Assembly (NCBI GenBank): GCA_021464415.1
Contig: CM038470.1
Location: forward strand, 26,251,601 to 26,315,600
Direction: 5' to 3'
DNA from: Lonicera japonica
Lineage: Eukaryota; Streptophyta; Magnoliopsida; Dipsacales; Caprifoliaceae
DNA length: 64,000 nucleotides
The notes under the pieces were generated by a model, which saw only the letters and a program-made list of their open reading frames with translations, did not search any database and was not told the origin of the DNA. Every line of letters begins with the position of its first letter. The first letter of the stretch is position 1. Of this stretch, positions 1 through 13,887 are shown piece by piece. The position numbers and the translations under genes are program-made.

Positions 1-181
1 CAAATAATATTTAAAGTTTTAAAATTTTAATGCAAACATAATTACATTAATAATAATAGTTCATACAACTGAAATACCAAATGCGAACAATTATGAGAAA
101 TTACAATAACATTTTACAGTTTTTCATATTTTAGAAGTATTGTAATACTTCCTAAATCACAATAGAATTAATATTTAACAA

Positions 182-1647
182 GGGTGTTCTTAAATGCACT
201 CACATAATCCGTCTTCTCATCCCACCAAAATCAAAGTTACGTTAATATTAACCTAAAAAATAGCGTAAAAACCTTTCTTCTCACCCCGCTTTTTATACTT
301 CGAAAAAATCACCACTAACTTATCTTCTCATGTAAAATCCCAAATTTTAATATTTTTTATATTATTTAGTTAGAAATATAGTTCGTTTCTTTAAATAATA
401 TTTTATTATTAACAAATTTGTAAGTTGAAATTATTCTCGGCTATCTCATAGTAATTTCCTTAATTAGGAAAATAAACATGCAAGTTATGTATATATATAC
501 ATACATACATATGGTGCATATTTTAGTGGTGTAGGACATGTATAATTGCTTCCTTCCTTACAAGTGTGTGACCAAATATTAGTTTTAAAATCCTTAGTTA
601 GTTTGAATTTTTGAAATTTGAAAATATAGATTTGTTTTAATCATTTTAGGTAATATCTTCTCGCTAATTATTAGCTAAGGTTTTGGTGTAATTATTATTA
701 ATTTGATTATTCCTTTGATTTTTATTATTCTAATTAAGCTAAGAAAATTCTTGAACCTAATAAATCATTATTTATTTAAGAATAATTAGAGTTAAAAATA
801 AAAGCAAAGGGTGCGATGGATAATTAAGCAAACTGAAATTTAGTGAGATTACGGAGGAAAGAAAAAAATATATATTTATTTAAGGGAGAGAGAGAAAATG
901 AATGAGGAAAAAATATATATTTATTGTATGTTGTACTTTTATTGTTTCAATATTTAATTTCTCAAAATTTCTCGTAAAAAAATATTGAAAAATAAAATAG
1001 TTTGGTGAGAAAATCTCTATCATTTTAATATTTTGTAAGGAAATCGTTTTCTTGAATCTCCAAAAAATTAAATATCATAGAAATCGAAAGTAACAAATAT
1101 TTTAATAAATGATTTATTATTATGAAAACTATTTTATTTTTTCAATTTATTTTTTCTCTTTTCACAAAAGATAACATATATTTTACATACAACATATTGA
1201 TCTTTTAATATTTTTGGTATAGTGAATTAAGTCTTATATTTACTTATTTGATAAAGATAAAAATAAAATTTGTAAATAAATTTTAAATATGAATAATAAC
1301 CATTTAAGAGTATTGAACAATCAAATATTATATAAAATATCATATAATTACTAAAACTGTATTTCTGACAATTAAAATTTTGTATCTTGGAAAGATAAAA
1401 AATTTAATAAAATTTATTAAGAGCAATGTAAATTTTATTTATTATGTTTTATATTAATGAAAAAATTAATATTATTTAATTTTTTTTTCTTTTTACGACG
1501 AAATTTTATCGTCTCTTTATTGTTTCAGTAAACTCACCTTACCATTAGGGTAAAATGCAAGATTTTTAAAAATTTGATAGGGTAAGGAGAAAGTATTCTC
1601 ACACTGGAGTGAGAAGACTGATTTTATGGGTGCATTTAAGAACACCC
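182..1647. mobile_element. Non-autonomous hAT-like DNA transposon
   Basis: The ends form an inverted repeat starting GGGTGTTCTTAAATGCAC; similarity continues for about 40 bp with a few mismatches, including a shared GTCTTCTCA block. The element is flanked by a perfect 8-bp direct repeat TTTAACAA (174-181 and 1648-1655), the target-site length of hAT transposons. The 1,466-bp interior is AT-rich and has no transposase-like ORF, so it would need transposase from elsewhere. The superfamily call rests on target-site length and end structure only. Confidence 0.8.
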
Positions 1648-1655
1648 TTTAACAA

Positions 1656-2486
1656 TTAGGGGTTTAGACCTAAATCACAAAATATTCAACAATTAATCAA
1701 ATAATCAATAGTTTAAGAAATACACTTAATATTATGCAATTAATAAATAAATACAACTAATCTAATCTAATGCAACTAATCAAGAAATAATATAATCCTT
1801 AATTTTGAAAAGTGGATCTAGAAATATTACATAGGAGTGGAGCTTGTGGTGGATAAATAAACAGCAAAAGAATGGAGGAGTAGCAGTGGCGGCGTGGAGG
1901 AATGGAGTAGCGTTGGCGTGGAGGTGGAGGAGCGGAGAAAATTAGTGGAGAAGTGAAAGAAAGAGAGACGGTGATGAGAGAGAACCCGAGAGTGTTAGAG
2001 AAGAAGAAATTAAAGTGAGAAATAAGAGTTTAGTGGCTTTGATTTATTGAAAGTTTTTTTTTTTTTTTTTACATTTAAATACCATCAAGTATATATTTCA
2101 GCATACATTATTTTTTTTTCTAAAAAATAATTCATATATAATAAAAAAATTCAAAACCAAGTGGGAGGCGTTCACCCCCACTTATCCTTAAATAACTCCG
2201 CCTATGCGTGTGTAACAATAGAGTTTCAACGAGCTTTAGTTTATATGATATATATTATTGTTTATATCTCGTATAAGTATAATTTGAATATCGTCAGTAT
2301 AATTTAATCTTTAAAGGACAAATGACTGGGCAGTTATTTATGTAGCCCATTTACTATTAATATTTTTACAGCTGCAATATTTATCCACCCCTTTTATCTA
2401 TAATTTAGGCTTTTCAAAATATAAATTAAATGTTTTGATGTGAGGGAGATATAGAGACACAAATCTATTGCTTCTGTACAAAAATT

Positions 2487-2533
<47 letters not shown>

Positions 2534-2824
2534 TAGCTAGAAAAGTCTAATTAAAGGGTGGACTGGCTGGGCTGGCTGAATAAATTGGATTGGGCTAAAA
2601 TGTTTATTTGCCTTTGGGCATGTATAAAGCACCTTATTATCTTATATCATGCGCCTCTTTATCATCTTTTGTGATGATCGACAAGAATTCGACTTTGGAA
2701 TGAGAACATTTAATCAAACTTAAGGCGGGTTTTATATTAAAAGACTTGAACTAGCCTCGCTTACTTTAAAGCTTGAATCTGAACTTGCCCTGCGTTGACC
2801 TACCCTGGCCTAGTGTAATTCTTA
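1656..2824. other. Gene-free interval with a purine-rich block
   Basis: No coding frame is supported. Positions about 1835-2045 are G/A-rich on the plus strand (CT-rich on the minus strand) and look like an untranslated leader or a repeat fragment, but I could not assign them. A dinucleotide microsatellite lies at 2489-2530. Confidence 0.6.
2489..2530. repeat. (AG)21 microsatellite
   Basis: Uninterrupted AG dinucleotides for 42 bases, in a gene-free interval. Probably length-variable between individuals. Confidence 0.95.
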
Positions 2825-3419
2825 GGACTTATTTGGTTCAAGTTTTAAATCATTTCGAGAATGCTACATTCCATTCTAAAAAGATTTCAATATTTGGTTC
2901 GAGTTTTAGGCCACGAATACATCATTCCATGAATGAAATATTCCTTTAAAGTTCTCTCTCTTAAATGGATGAAAATAGATGACTACTTTAGGTATTCTCT
3001 AATAGGTTTTCTCTTAAAATTTTCTCTTAAGACCAAAATATCTTTTTTACTTACCAAGACAACAACTTTTTTTCAATTATATTCTCTTTAAAAGGAAAAA
3101 AATGTTTTTAAATTATTATTATTATTATTATTATATGACAATTTTTCACATATCTTGACAATAAAAACTTAAGTTTTACCTTTGTAAAATTGTTAAGACT
3201 TGTCTTTTAATTTTATAAAATTAATAACATTTTGGTAGTTCACATGTATTTTATTTATATTCTTGTTTGAATCAAATATAGAGAGGTAATTTCACGTTTC
3301 AGGAAAGAATAATTCTTGTTCAAACCAAACGTTAGCAAGGTATCGTAAAAGCTAGGAAACAAGCTTTCTAGGAATCTAAGATACTCATTCCATTCCTAAA
3401 ATTAGAACCAAACGAGCCT
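2825..3419. mobile_element. Tourist-like (PIF/Harbinger) MITE
   Basis: Inverted ends GGACTTATTTGGTTC and, on the other strand, AGGCTCGTTTGGTTC, flanked by the trinucleotide TTA on both sides (2822-2824 and 3420-3422). TTA target duplication plus a GTTTGG-containing terminus is the PIF/Harbinger pattern. Length 595 bp, no ORF. The ends have drifted, so it is an old copy. Confidence 0.7.
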
Positions 3420-4036
3420 TTAAGGCATTAAGGAAAAATATGTATTATATTTGAAGCACGTTGGTTCAAACAGGTTTATTTTGTTTAAACCCCAACCTAA
3501 TGCAATACGGATTTACTTTGAAAATAATCAGACTTGTTCGGAAAAAAACCAACTTCATTAAGATCGCGGCATCTAGTAAAACCCCATCTGACCGGACTAT
3601 TTTGCCATGCCTAATCTTTTGTTAGGTTTTCTTTTCTTTTCTTTTTAATATTTTTTTTTGGACTTTAAACCTATTTTGGCTCGATCACCCAAGTTTTCAC
3701 TTGGCTAAATAGGCCCTAAGGCACCAAATTTTTTATTTATTTATTTTTTTTAAAAAAAATCAAACCAAAAACATTGCTATCAATCAAAAGTTAAAACATG
3801 AATAGGCAGTCCGAGACATCAGACCCAAAACTTCTTAGAAGAAATAGAAATAGTATCCAATTTATGTATATGGTTAATGGTTACCAAGATTAGGGAGTAG
3901 ATCTTGTAACCCATTTTTTTCTTATTCTATTAGTTATGTATATCATAGCAATATAATTAATGTACATTCAGATCCGATTATTGGCCCGGGCAATTGATTT
4001 GATAGGCATGAAATTGCAAGGTTAATCATGTTGTTA

Positions 4037-4938
4037 GGGTGTATTTGTTGCATGAGATTAAAGGTAGCTTTAGATTAATTAATCACATTCAACATTTGTT
4101 GTCAGAAATGATAGAATAAGCAAATCTTATCATGTGTTTGGTGCAAGAGTGAATATGATATCTTTATCGTATCCCGTATTTGGTCCAGTGGGGGATATAA
4201 TTGCACTCGGTATTAATTATTCTTTTAACTCATTAGAACAAAATAAAACTATACCACCTTAGATGTAGTATTATTTTATTATGTAATTATCAGATAACAA
4301 AACGAATATAAAAATAATTTTTTTAATTTATTTACTTTTATTTTAATCTTCTTCTTTACACCCTTTAGATAATCAAATTGTTTAATGAAAATTTTCGAAC
4401 ACCCAAAATCACATTAGCTCAACTAATAAAATTCATTTATCGTATAATATATTATTTTTATTTTTCTTTTATTAAATGAAAGTATTTATAAGAAACTTTA
4501 GTTTTATAAAAAAAAGTAAAATTTACATTAGAATTTGAAACTGTACTTGATGCTTAATTTATAAATATTGTATGTAATATAGAATTTTTCTCCCATAAGA
4601 TTTTTTTACGTAACTTATTTATAAATAGGAGAATCACATTACTATATATATATATTTGCGGACAACAATTAAAATTGCATATATTTTTTAAACAAAAGCG
4701 AGTTGTGTTGTACAATATCTGAACTTCGTAATCTAGGACTCCATTAGATACAAAGTTTATTGAATATTTATCCGACTAATTCTTATCTTGTCTGATCCCG
4801 TTTAATTCTTATCCGACTGATTCATTTACTATCCTATCCCATCTGACATAATTCTTATCTGATTAATTCCGACTCTTGTCATATCCGGCCTTTATCATAT
4901 CCGATCCTACATTCTTATCCGACTCGGCAAACACACCC
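4037..4938. mobile_element. Tourist-like MITE with internal subrepeats
   Basis: Starts GGGTGTATTTG and ends CAAACACACCC, with TTA at 4034-4036 and 4939-4941. About 200 bp at the right end contain several diverged copies of a TTATCCGA motif, and the left half carries related inverted copies. 902 bp, no transposase ORF. Confidence 0.75.
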
Positions 4939-5224
4939 TTAAAGAATATAATAGGTTTGCGGATATCCTTGCGAATTAAGATGCTTGGGAAACCAAATTG
5001 AGGGTATTGGTTTTCTATATTCCTCTCTTTCATTTGTAAGATGTATGTTAGCAATTGTTTATGAATATCCCCTCAAGAATCAAGAATCCCGGCCAGATTT
5101 CTTTTCTTCTTCAATTCCAACGTTTTGTTATAATTATGCGAGATAATTAATCTATTGTTCTTAAGAAAGGAGAGTTTCACCAAAGATTTTTATTCTCAAG
5201 TGAAATACAGGAAAACAAGAGAAT

Positions 5225-5570
5225 CATCTCTAACTTGGATCCCTACCATTATCCCTTTCATTCAAGTTCGTCCAAGGGAGTCTAGTTAGAAGCTTGAATT
5301 GACGTCTTTTTTCACAAAACTTAGTTGAGATGATATCTGTAATGAGTAGATCATTTATACAAAATTTTATCACAAAATTTAAACAAGAAGTAGGTGTAAT
5401 AAAATTTTGATACAAATGATTTTGTGAAATTTAAACCCGTTGACTTTGTGAATTTGATTTACTTATTTCAAAGATCATCTCTACCAAGTTTCGTGAAAAA
5501 ACTCATCAATTCAAGTCTCGAACTAAATCTTTTTGAACGAATTTGAATGGAAGAAGTAATAGAGTGAAGC
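5225..5570. mobile_element. Foldback element, copy 1
   Basis: Left arm (about 5230-5395) and right arm (about 5425-5570) are inverted copies sharing the words AAGTTCGTCCAA/TTTGAACGAATTT, CAATTCAAG and a CACGAAACTT-like block. They form a diverged inverted repeat with arms of about 150 bp. A related copy lies at 13450-13805. Long arms and a short centre suggest a Mutator-type or foldback MITE. No clear target duplication was found, so the class is uncertain. Confidence 0.55.
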
Positions 5571-7536
5571 CAAGTCTAAATCCTCTAGTACTTAGTTTAA
5601 CTTGAAACTACTAATATTTCTTAAGACAAAAATTTCCACTCTAAACTAAGGGCATTTTAATTATTCTAAAACAAACATTGGAGTAGATATCTCAAACTAA
5701 TAGTCACAATTTTCTAAAGATAGGGTGAAATTGAGCTTCACAGTTTTTTTCAAAGATAGGGTGGCATTATTTTCAAACTAACTTCTTCTTTGTTAGAGCA
5801 TAGTATTACTTTGAGAAGTTGTACCACATACTTTCAAAGTTGTACATTACTCTCATAGTGTAAATAATTGTTTTGGTAATAGTTTTATCTTAAAGATATC
5901 TCAAACTAATTAACAGTATCAGTATGTTTTTTTTCGAAACGTAATCAATGTATCTCATTTCATAAAAAAATTATAAGTTACATCTTTAACTCTTGACGAT
6001 AAAAAGTAATTGTTTTATGGAAAAATATCAAAGCTAAAATAAAATTATTAATTAAAAATAAAAAATAAAAAAATAAAAGTACTAACTTTGTACCATATTA
6101 TTATATCAAGGGTATGTGTGTGGGAATAGCAACGCGCGTGTCGGGTTTAAGATTTTCATCTATGTTTCGTTATCAAAAACTATCCCCATCCCTATTCTTG
6201 TCCTAATTCCTGATTCGAAATATCGAGTAATTTTCATCCCCATCTCCATCAGGCAACTGGTCTCTACGGGGATTCTTTGATAAAAAATTTAAAAAAATAA
6301 AAGTAAAATAAGAAGAGGAGGAAAGATAGAAATAATATTATATAATATATATATATGAAATTATATATTATATATATAGACAATAAATAATGAATTGATT
6401 GTATATATATATAAGTATAAAATAAAAAAATTTATAAAATTAAATTTAGTCGGAACCGCTAGTACTCGAAGCTTCTAGTATTTTTGACATCTCTAATCTC
6501 AAGGTCACGCCAAAGTTTAAATTGTACTCAATAATGATGTCAGTCTGTTCTTCCTTTGTACTTGGTGGTCCAAAAGGCTCTATTATTTACATAGTAGTGA
6601 TTAGTGAAGATATATGGTCCATTGTTTTCGTATTGTTGAAATAAAAACCCATGACCGAATTTACTTACAACAATATTCTTTTTTGGAATTTTCTTTTCCT
6701 AAAATTCTCTTTTCACCCTTTATTAGTTTAGTGCTGAGTTTTTATGTTTTTTTCTGAGATTATAAGTTAGCACTTTTAAATTCAACATTTAAATTTAATA
6801 AATAATTAGTACCGTGTGATTCGTAGTCTTACAAAACTTATATGGCCAATTTACTAAAATAAAATAAAATTTAATATTGTTTTTCGTTATATACATTTGC
6901 TAGCTCACATTCTACATATATTTGACCTTACAATATTTTTGTGGACGTGGTTAGTTATTGGCATTCTGTATTTTGCAATAAAAAATAATATCTAAAAATA
7001 CATTTTTATGATTTTTTGTGATGTTCGAGATGCTTTCGTGACTCATTTAAAATACTACAGAATATTATTAAAATGTTGATAGCTATACTTTTTTTAATAC
7101 ACGAGTTTAGCAATTTTAAACTTGTAAAAAGTAAATGAAACTTAAAACGAAAACACTATTTAGGTTGAAAAAAAGACATCACAACTACTACATCATTATT
7201 TTTCTTTTGGTACATAAATACAACTGTATAATTATTACTTGTCCTATTTAATATTAATGGTCCTCCCATAGAGGGTTAAATGGCTATGGCATAGATATCA
7301 AGAATCCAAGGTCAATACGTAACTAAAGACTTTTTGACATTTTTTTTAACATTTTTACTCGAGGATTGGAACGAAATATATACTAAAAAAATTAATAGTA
7401 GTGATAAAATTCTCTTGTATCAACTGTGCTTTACAGAAATTTCATCACAGATTGAATTTGCTACAAATTTTCTGAAGGTTTAATTCTTTTTTCTTTTTTT
7501 TTTTGAACGTGTCATAACATTTATAAGATACTCAAC

Positions 7537-7560
7537 ATATATATATATATATATATATAT
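7537..7560. repeat. (AT)n microsatellite
   Basis: Pure AT dinucleotide run of about 24 bases. Similar TA/AT runs occur near 12516-12538, 36353-36371, 37146-37163, 55901-55924 and 56660-56680. Confidence 0.9.
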
Positions 7561-10500
7561 GGTCTATTTCTAGTACAACCTGCTCCTTTTAAAACGGCTT
7601 TTTATCATAAAAATATTTGAAAAAAATTATGACGCAAAATCATCATAAAAAGAACCGTTACGGACTTGTTCTCACCTAAAATTTCTCGTGTATATATATA
7701 TATATATTTAGTTATGGCCTCTTGAATTTAAATATGTATTCTCTCTCGTCAAGTTAGAAGTTATCATGTGCAGATTGGACATTTTATTAAAAAAATTGTT
7801 ATTGTCAAACTTACAGAATAAATAGCGTATCAAGTTGACGTACATAATATTTAAAATATATATGTGATATTAAGTAAGAGAGAATCTAGTACGTACAAAA
7901 ATTTTCTTCAATTTTTTTTGGGTACAATTACGTACTATATATTTATTTATCTCACTTATTGGCTTAAATGAACTTGCTTTTGCCATGGGTTATCCTTCAT
8001 TTGGAAATTCGTCTTCAACTTGTCCTTATTTTGTTGACTGACCGAAAGACCCAATAATTTGTGACATTTTGAAACATGAAATTCATTTTATTAAAAAAAA
8101 AAATTGGAGTAATAAGTTCCTTTGATTTTTTGAGGATAAAATGTTCCGGAATGTCTTAAATAATGTACTTCTTCTCTTTTAAGAATTTTATTATTAAAAA
8201 TATTTTAAATTAAGATTTTTTTTTTCGAACATAGTCAATATAAGCACACTAAATCTCACTTTAGAAAATAATTATACTGCCAATACTTAATTATATTAAA
8301 ATTAGTATTTTCTTAAAATATCTTCAACTTTGGATCAACACCAACAATTGCTGATGCATGTGGGGATAAATTTCAGAGAACTATACGGTAAATAACGTAT
8401 TTAAAAAGTAAATGATTTTTTTTTCTTTAAGTTTTAAAAGGTTCGGGCTTAGTTTGTAATTGCATTAAACATTAAGGTCAATTTTGTAAATATAAAAGAA
8501 TGTAATAATAGTACATTCTAGCTTGTCTTCCAAGTTTTGGTTTCGTGGATCGACCTTAGCCTTTGCTTCTCTAACTTTTAGTTGGAAAGGTAAAGCATGC
8601 ATGCTTTTTTGGTTTAAAATGAGAAAGTAAATCGAAATGAAGAAGAAAAATGATATGTCAATGTATTTTTTCTTTTTGTTAAATAATTTGTTAATTTTAA
8701 TTTTAATGTATTTATTTTCACACTTTGACATTAATTAGCATTTCCCATTTCGAAAGGCTACTTATATTGTCAAAACAATTATCCATTTGCCATGTTTTTA
8801 AAATTGTATATTGTTTTGATAACAAACATAAATTGTTTTGCCAATAGTACCACTTTTTTGAAATCCCAAAAGAAAAAGTACCTACAGATTGAAAGTCAAT
8901 TGATGAATTGGACCCTGGTATATATGGCTCGATTATATATTAATTTAAGTAGTAATTGTATATTAAAAACTAATTATTTTTCTAAAGTTAACAAATTCAT
9001 TATGAAAACAAGTTTTTATAGAGGGCTCGAAGGTGGCAGAAATATAAAGTACAATATGTAAAGGGACAATTTGAATTCATAGCAATAAAAATTAACGGGA
9101 GAGAGTCACTTCCATCTGTATACCACGATTACAATTTTTCCTAATAAAATTTAACTTCACTAAAATTTATTTTGTAAAATTTTAGTAAATTAATGGTAGT
9201 TGGTTTATATATAATGGGGGAAGGTTCAACTTACACTAATGTAAGATTAATAAATTTTATGCTCATTCATAATTTTTTCTCATATTCATATTTCATCAAT
9301 TCTATTGTCAGATAGTCTATTTTTATTGTGTTTGTCAAAGTATGTAAAGTTTCAAATAAATCAGATATTTGTAAATATTTAATTGCTAAACTTAGTTTAA
9401 CTTAAATTTTATAAGACTCATAATTTAATATATAATACGATTATGATCAATAAGAGAATTCTGCATCTTCAATTAATTTATTTTTTGTATACATCTTTGT
9501 AATATACTAATCAACAAATTCAACGGCTAGATTATTGAATTATGGAGTTAAAAAAAAATAATTAAGTTACTGACATGTATAAGTTTAAAGCGGCAAGTGT
9601 AAGTTGAACCCTCATTATTTCTTGAATTTGAATCACTTGCTCTTCCTCCTTAATTTTTTTCAGAAAAAAAAATTGCTATGAGATCGTGAATAACGTTTAT
9701 GAAAACAGTAATTTAGAAACAAAAGGGCAACGTGCACCAAGAGTTGTCCCATGAGCTTAGTTTATTGTACATTTTTACCTCGTGCTCTTTACTCATCACA
9801 ATAAAATGCTTTGAAGACTTGGACCCTTCCTTAATCTCACTTTGGGAAAAGGCCAAATTAAAGCATTGTTTTCTAAATGAAAAGACTAAAGTGGGACCCA
9901 ATTTTGATGAAAATGATGCGCAAATTTAAAAAAAAAAAAGTAAATTAACGTCAAATGGCAAAAAGATTATAGAGTTGGCAATTCTGTGGCATATGTAAGT
10001 ATGTCCCTCGACAAGCTCACTTTTAACTTTTTCTTCCTATATATCTGTTGGGACACAGTTAAAGAGTCTTATTTTAATTTTTATATTTTTTTAGAAAATA
10101 GTAATTTTATCTTAATGGTAATAATGCAACTAATATATATTCTACTGCATGTGATTCAGCACACTAATATTCTATCAAAAAATAAATTTAATTTGAGATA
10201 ATCTAAAAAGAAAAATAAATTTTAATTTAAAACAGAAAGAATAGACTAAATTTTAGTGCAAATATTTTACTTTTAGTTTCTATTTATTAAAAAAATAGTG
10301 TGACAGAATCTAGTCGAATTTTAGAAAAAAAATAAAAAAATACACGTACTCTAACAAGTGGAACCACATATGAAAAGCAAAGATTGTGTGTACATGAATC
10401 AATCATTTTAAGTGTAAAAGCATTGCACGAATATGTTTTCAAACTCCCAGAAGAAAGACAAAATTAATTCATCAATTAAAGATAGCCTTCAACTTCAATC

Positions 10501-11054
10501 CATTCTTTTATTCTATTAATTTTTTTAACTCTGCTAACATAAAAAATAATTTAAAAATGAATTAAAAGTTAAAATATGCAGTGAGAAGTTCTCGATCTTA
10601 TTTTTATTTTTATGAGTATATATTTTCTATCTGTTTTTTATTTACTCCCAAAGAAGAGTCTTTTAAAAAAAAGTTAAAAAATATGAGTTAATCTCAACGC
10701 ATACCTTTATTTTTTAACTTCTAATATAAATCAATTGTTATTTTTTTTTATTATTTTTTATATTATTATATCAAATAAAACGTAAGTGGCTCTAATCGTA
10801 ATTTAGTCAATGATCTCATAAAAGTGTATATATATATAAGCATATAATGTTCTGCCTTGTTGCCAAAAGGCAAGAGCTAACAAAAAAGTGACAAAGAGAT
10901 GGGAGTGCTGGACAATGACAGTGAAATCATGTATGATATAATTATTAGTGGATTAGCTGGGTTAATTAGTGGGCCCACAATCCCTCCAATTATTTGTTTT
11001 AACTTTGTTAATTCATTTTTAATCTCATCAAACGATAATGAACAAGGATATTAG

Positions 11055-11584
11055 TATGGGCGTAGTAAGGAATTATAAGTGATCCGAGCTAAGAATTAAA
11101 CAATGACAACATTAAAATACAACAAATCAAAATGCAAATATAATATATTCAAATGCATACAAAAGATGCCAACTTTTTATATACGTTAGAAGTGTAGATA
11201 TGAAATATTAAAAAATATACAAAAAAAATATAATAATTTTCCCTTATATCTAGCCATGTACGCCATAAATACAAACAAAAAGACATAATAGCATATCGTA
11301 ATTGAACCCTGCGCTCCTTAATCTTTGCCTTTCTCTCTCGTTTCTCTCTCCTTGCGTGAAAACTGAAGACAAATGATTTTAGTTAATATTATTTAAATGA
11401 AGGTTAGGTGGTAAATGAATTGATAAAATTTTAATAGGAGTAAAGTAATAATATTAAAAAAATGAGGTGGACTATACACATATATTTATAAATAAAATTT
11501 AAGTCTACTACTAAAAAATTTTTTTTTAAAAAAAATCAGACCCGGGCTACAGCCCGGGCTAGCCCAAGCACAGCTCCGTCCCTG
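11055..11584. mobile_element. Non-autonomous hAT-like element
   Basis: A perfect 8-bp duplication GATATTAG flanks the element (11047-11054 and 11585-11592). Its ends, TATGGGCGTAG on the left and CAGGGACGGAG on the other strand at the right, match at about 7 of 11 positions. The right end has a GC-rich palindromic stretch around GCCCGGGC (11537-11560). 530 bp, no ORF. Confidence 0.7.
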
Positions 11585-11592
11585 GATATTAG

Positions 11593-13449
11593 AATACTGG
11601 ACTGCGTTTGATAACAACATAAAAATTGAAAAGAAAAATAATTGATTAGTGTGAGAAATTAAAAAAATAAGTTGAGACATAGAGTGATAATAACTCTTAG
11701 GCTTTATTTAATAACAACATAGAAAAGTAAAAATAAAAACACTTAATTTAGGTAAGAAGTTAGAAAATAAGTTGAATCATGTCACGAGTAATTATCCATC
11801 TCATACTTATTTTATAAGTAAATGTCCTATATCTTTCATAATTTTTTGTGAAAATTTTTTATTCCTCAACCACCAAAGAAAATTTATTCATGGAAAAAGT
11901 AATAAATTAAGAAGATATCTCTCCACACAGAACAACATTTTGACACTTTTGTGACTTTTTATAAAAATCATAAAAATACAATTATGACTATTTTTTATAA
12001 AATAACAAAGTGTCATAAGTTTGAGAGTCACAAATAATATATGTATTAAAAATAAATAAAGTGTGATTATGCTTTAATGAATGGTCAAGAATAAAGTGTG
12101 GCTTAATTACTCGCGTGACTTGTACGAGTAAGTAGTCACACCCTTTTGGGGTTTTTTTTTTCGTTTCATATGTGTAAAGCTCAGCGTTTTAAGCATATGA
12201 GTAGTAAAGCAGACCTATATGAGAAAATTTAAGTATATAGTAACTGTGGCCAATCTCCACAATACACAACTAAGTTTATCTACTAACTTTGCTCTAGTGT
12301 AAAAGTAGGCGGAGTATGCTAAATTTGTAAATTTAACATACTCGGTGTGAATGCTCAAAGATGAAGATATTACTCCCATGTCATGCACGTACCCTTTTAT
12401 ATGGAACATCAGCACGACAGAGTAAATCTAGACCTACTAATCTAATATATATAACAAAAATGTAAATTACTAGTTAAAGTAAAGGCTGCAATGTTTTATG
12501 TATATAGTCCCCGGAATATATATATATATATATATATGATATGTAGGTAGGTACAGATTCTTTTAAAAAAAGTTCACAAAAAAAATATATACCCAACCTG
12601 AACAGATTGTTGTTTCGAAGCATGTGACATGTCTTACAAGAGAAGTTGTGTCTTTCCAAAATATATTCATTAATTTTATTTTATTTTTGTGTTTGGAGAT
12701 AGACATGTGATTTGGGGATAAACAACAGGTGAGGGGATTTTAACGTTTTAGTTCTTAAATATATAAAACTGTCGTTTTTGTTAATTCAAAGATTTATTTT
12801 TGAAAATTATTTTTTAAAAAAATTGTGACATATGCACGTGCTGTGCTAGCTTGGTCCTATTTTGATTAATTTGAGTTTTACATCAGCCAAGAAAGTGTTG
12901 TACCTACTTCTTTTTGTGTAGAATGCCTGAATTAAAATATCTACTTCTTGTTTATTTTCTCAGAGATGGAATTCTTTCAAAAGAAAAAAGAAAAGAAAAG
13001 AACCTAGATTTAATTAAGCTTCTTGTTTATACTTTGTGATTTAGAAAAATAAGTAGGAAGAGTAAAAAGTGGCTCGATTATTAGGTATTACCCAGTAATT
13101 AAGCGTGTTGCATGTTTATGCTATTTTAATTGTAATGTCTTTGGATGAAATAATCAAAATGTTAAAACTAAAAAGAAGCAAAACATGATGTAGCTTTTCA
13201 CTACTAAATTTTCTACTTTTAAAAAAAAAATACACATTTGTAGTTTAGGTGATTTTTTTCCCCTTTTTAAAAAAATAAAAATAAATAACGTTTGTACAAA
13301 GCTTCTTTTTGCCTGAACTCACACACACTACATTCACATTTTCCTCTCTGCTCTGGAAAATAAAGTACAGTAATATTATATAATTGAATTATCGATTCAA
13401 GTGATAGTATCAAAAAATATTGATTATTGTGGGGCTTGGCTCCCTCAGT
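11593..13449. other. Gene-free interval
   Basis: No coding or RNA gene is recognisable. Positions 11600-11760 contain two similar motifs with the word ATAACAACATA, probably MITE remnants. The rest is AT-rich with simple repeats. Confidence 0.55.
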
Positions 13450-13805
13450 TACTCTTTTATCCAGTTTTATTTAATGGAGTTTAATTCAAAATTCAAACAA
13501 ATAATTTTTTTCACGAAATTTGATGAAAATGATCTCTATAATGAATAGATCATGTTCACAAAATTTTATAAAAAAACTCAAACTGCAAATAGGTATATAA
13601 AAAATTTGATACATATGTTTATTTTTTACCGTTAAAATTTTAGAGGATCCTTTCACCCTCTTTCAGTTTGATCTTTTAATAAAATTTTGTGAAATTAATC
13701 TATTAATTATAAAGATCGTTTTGACTAAGTTTTCTGAAAGAAAAATTACTCGTATAAGCTTCGAATTAGAAGTCATTGAACAAAATTAGATAGAAGGAAT
13801 AATAG
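13450..13805. mobile_element. Foldback element, copy 2
   Basis: Related to the element at 5225-5570: it shares the ATGAATAGATCAT-like word, the ACAAAATTTTAT block and a right arm with AAGATCGTTTTGACTAAGTT. Its arms are again roughly inverted to each other. It lies just downstream of the 3' end of the DREB gene. Confidence 0.5.
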
Positions 13806-13887
13806 AGAGCTATCTTTTTAAAACACAAGCCAATCACATCACTTGCGCTATTAATTTGATTATTTATGTGCATCATTGCTCAGTAAA

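Larger units (their letters stand above)
4942..11046. other. Long AT-rich interval without a gene
   Basis: Besides the foldback element and the TA microsatellite listed separately, I see no gene. Short frames at 8465-8731 (minus), 8792-9061 (plus) and 9986-10201 (plus) encode low-complexity peptides without recognisable domains. Positions 6110-6270 are richer in C, with repeated CCCCATC words, and resemble a repeat fragment of unknown class. Confidence 0.6.

Noticed and set aside
8465..10201. Frames of 62-89 codons in the 8-10 kb interval
   Set aside because: AT-rich, low complexity, no homology or start context that would support a gene.
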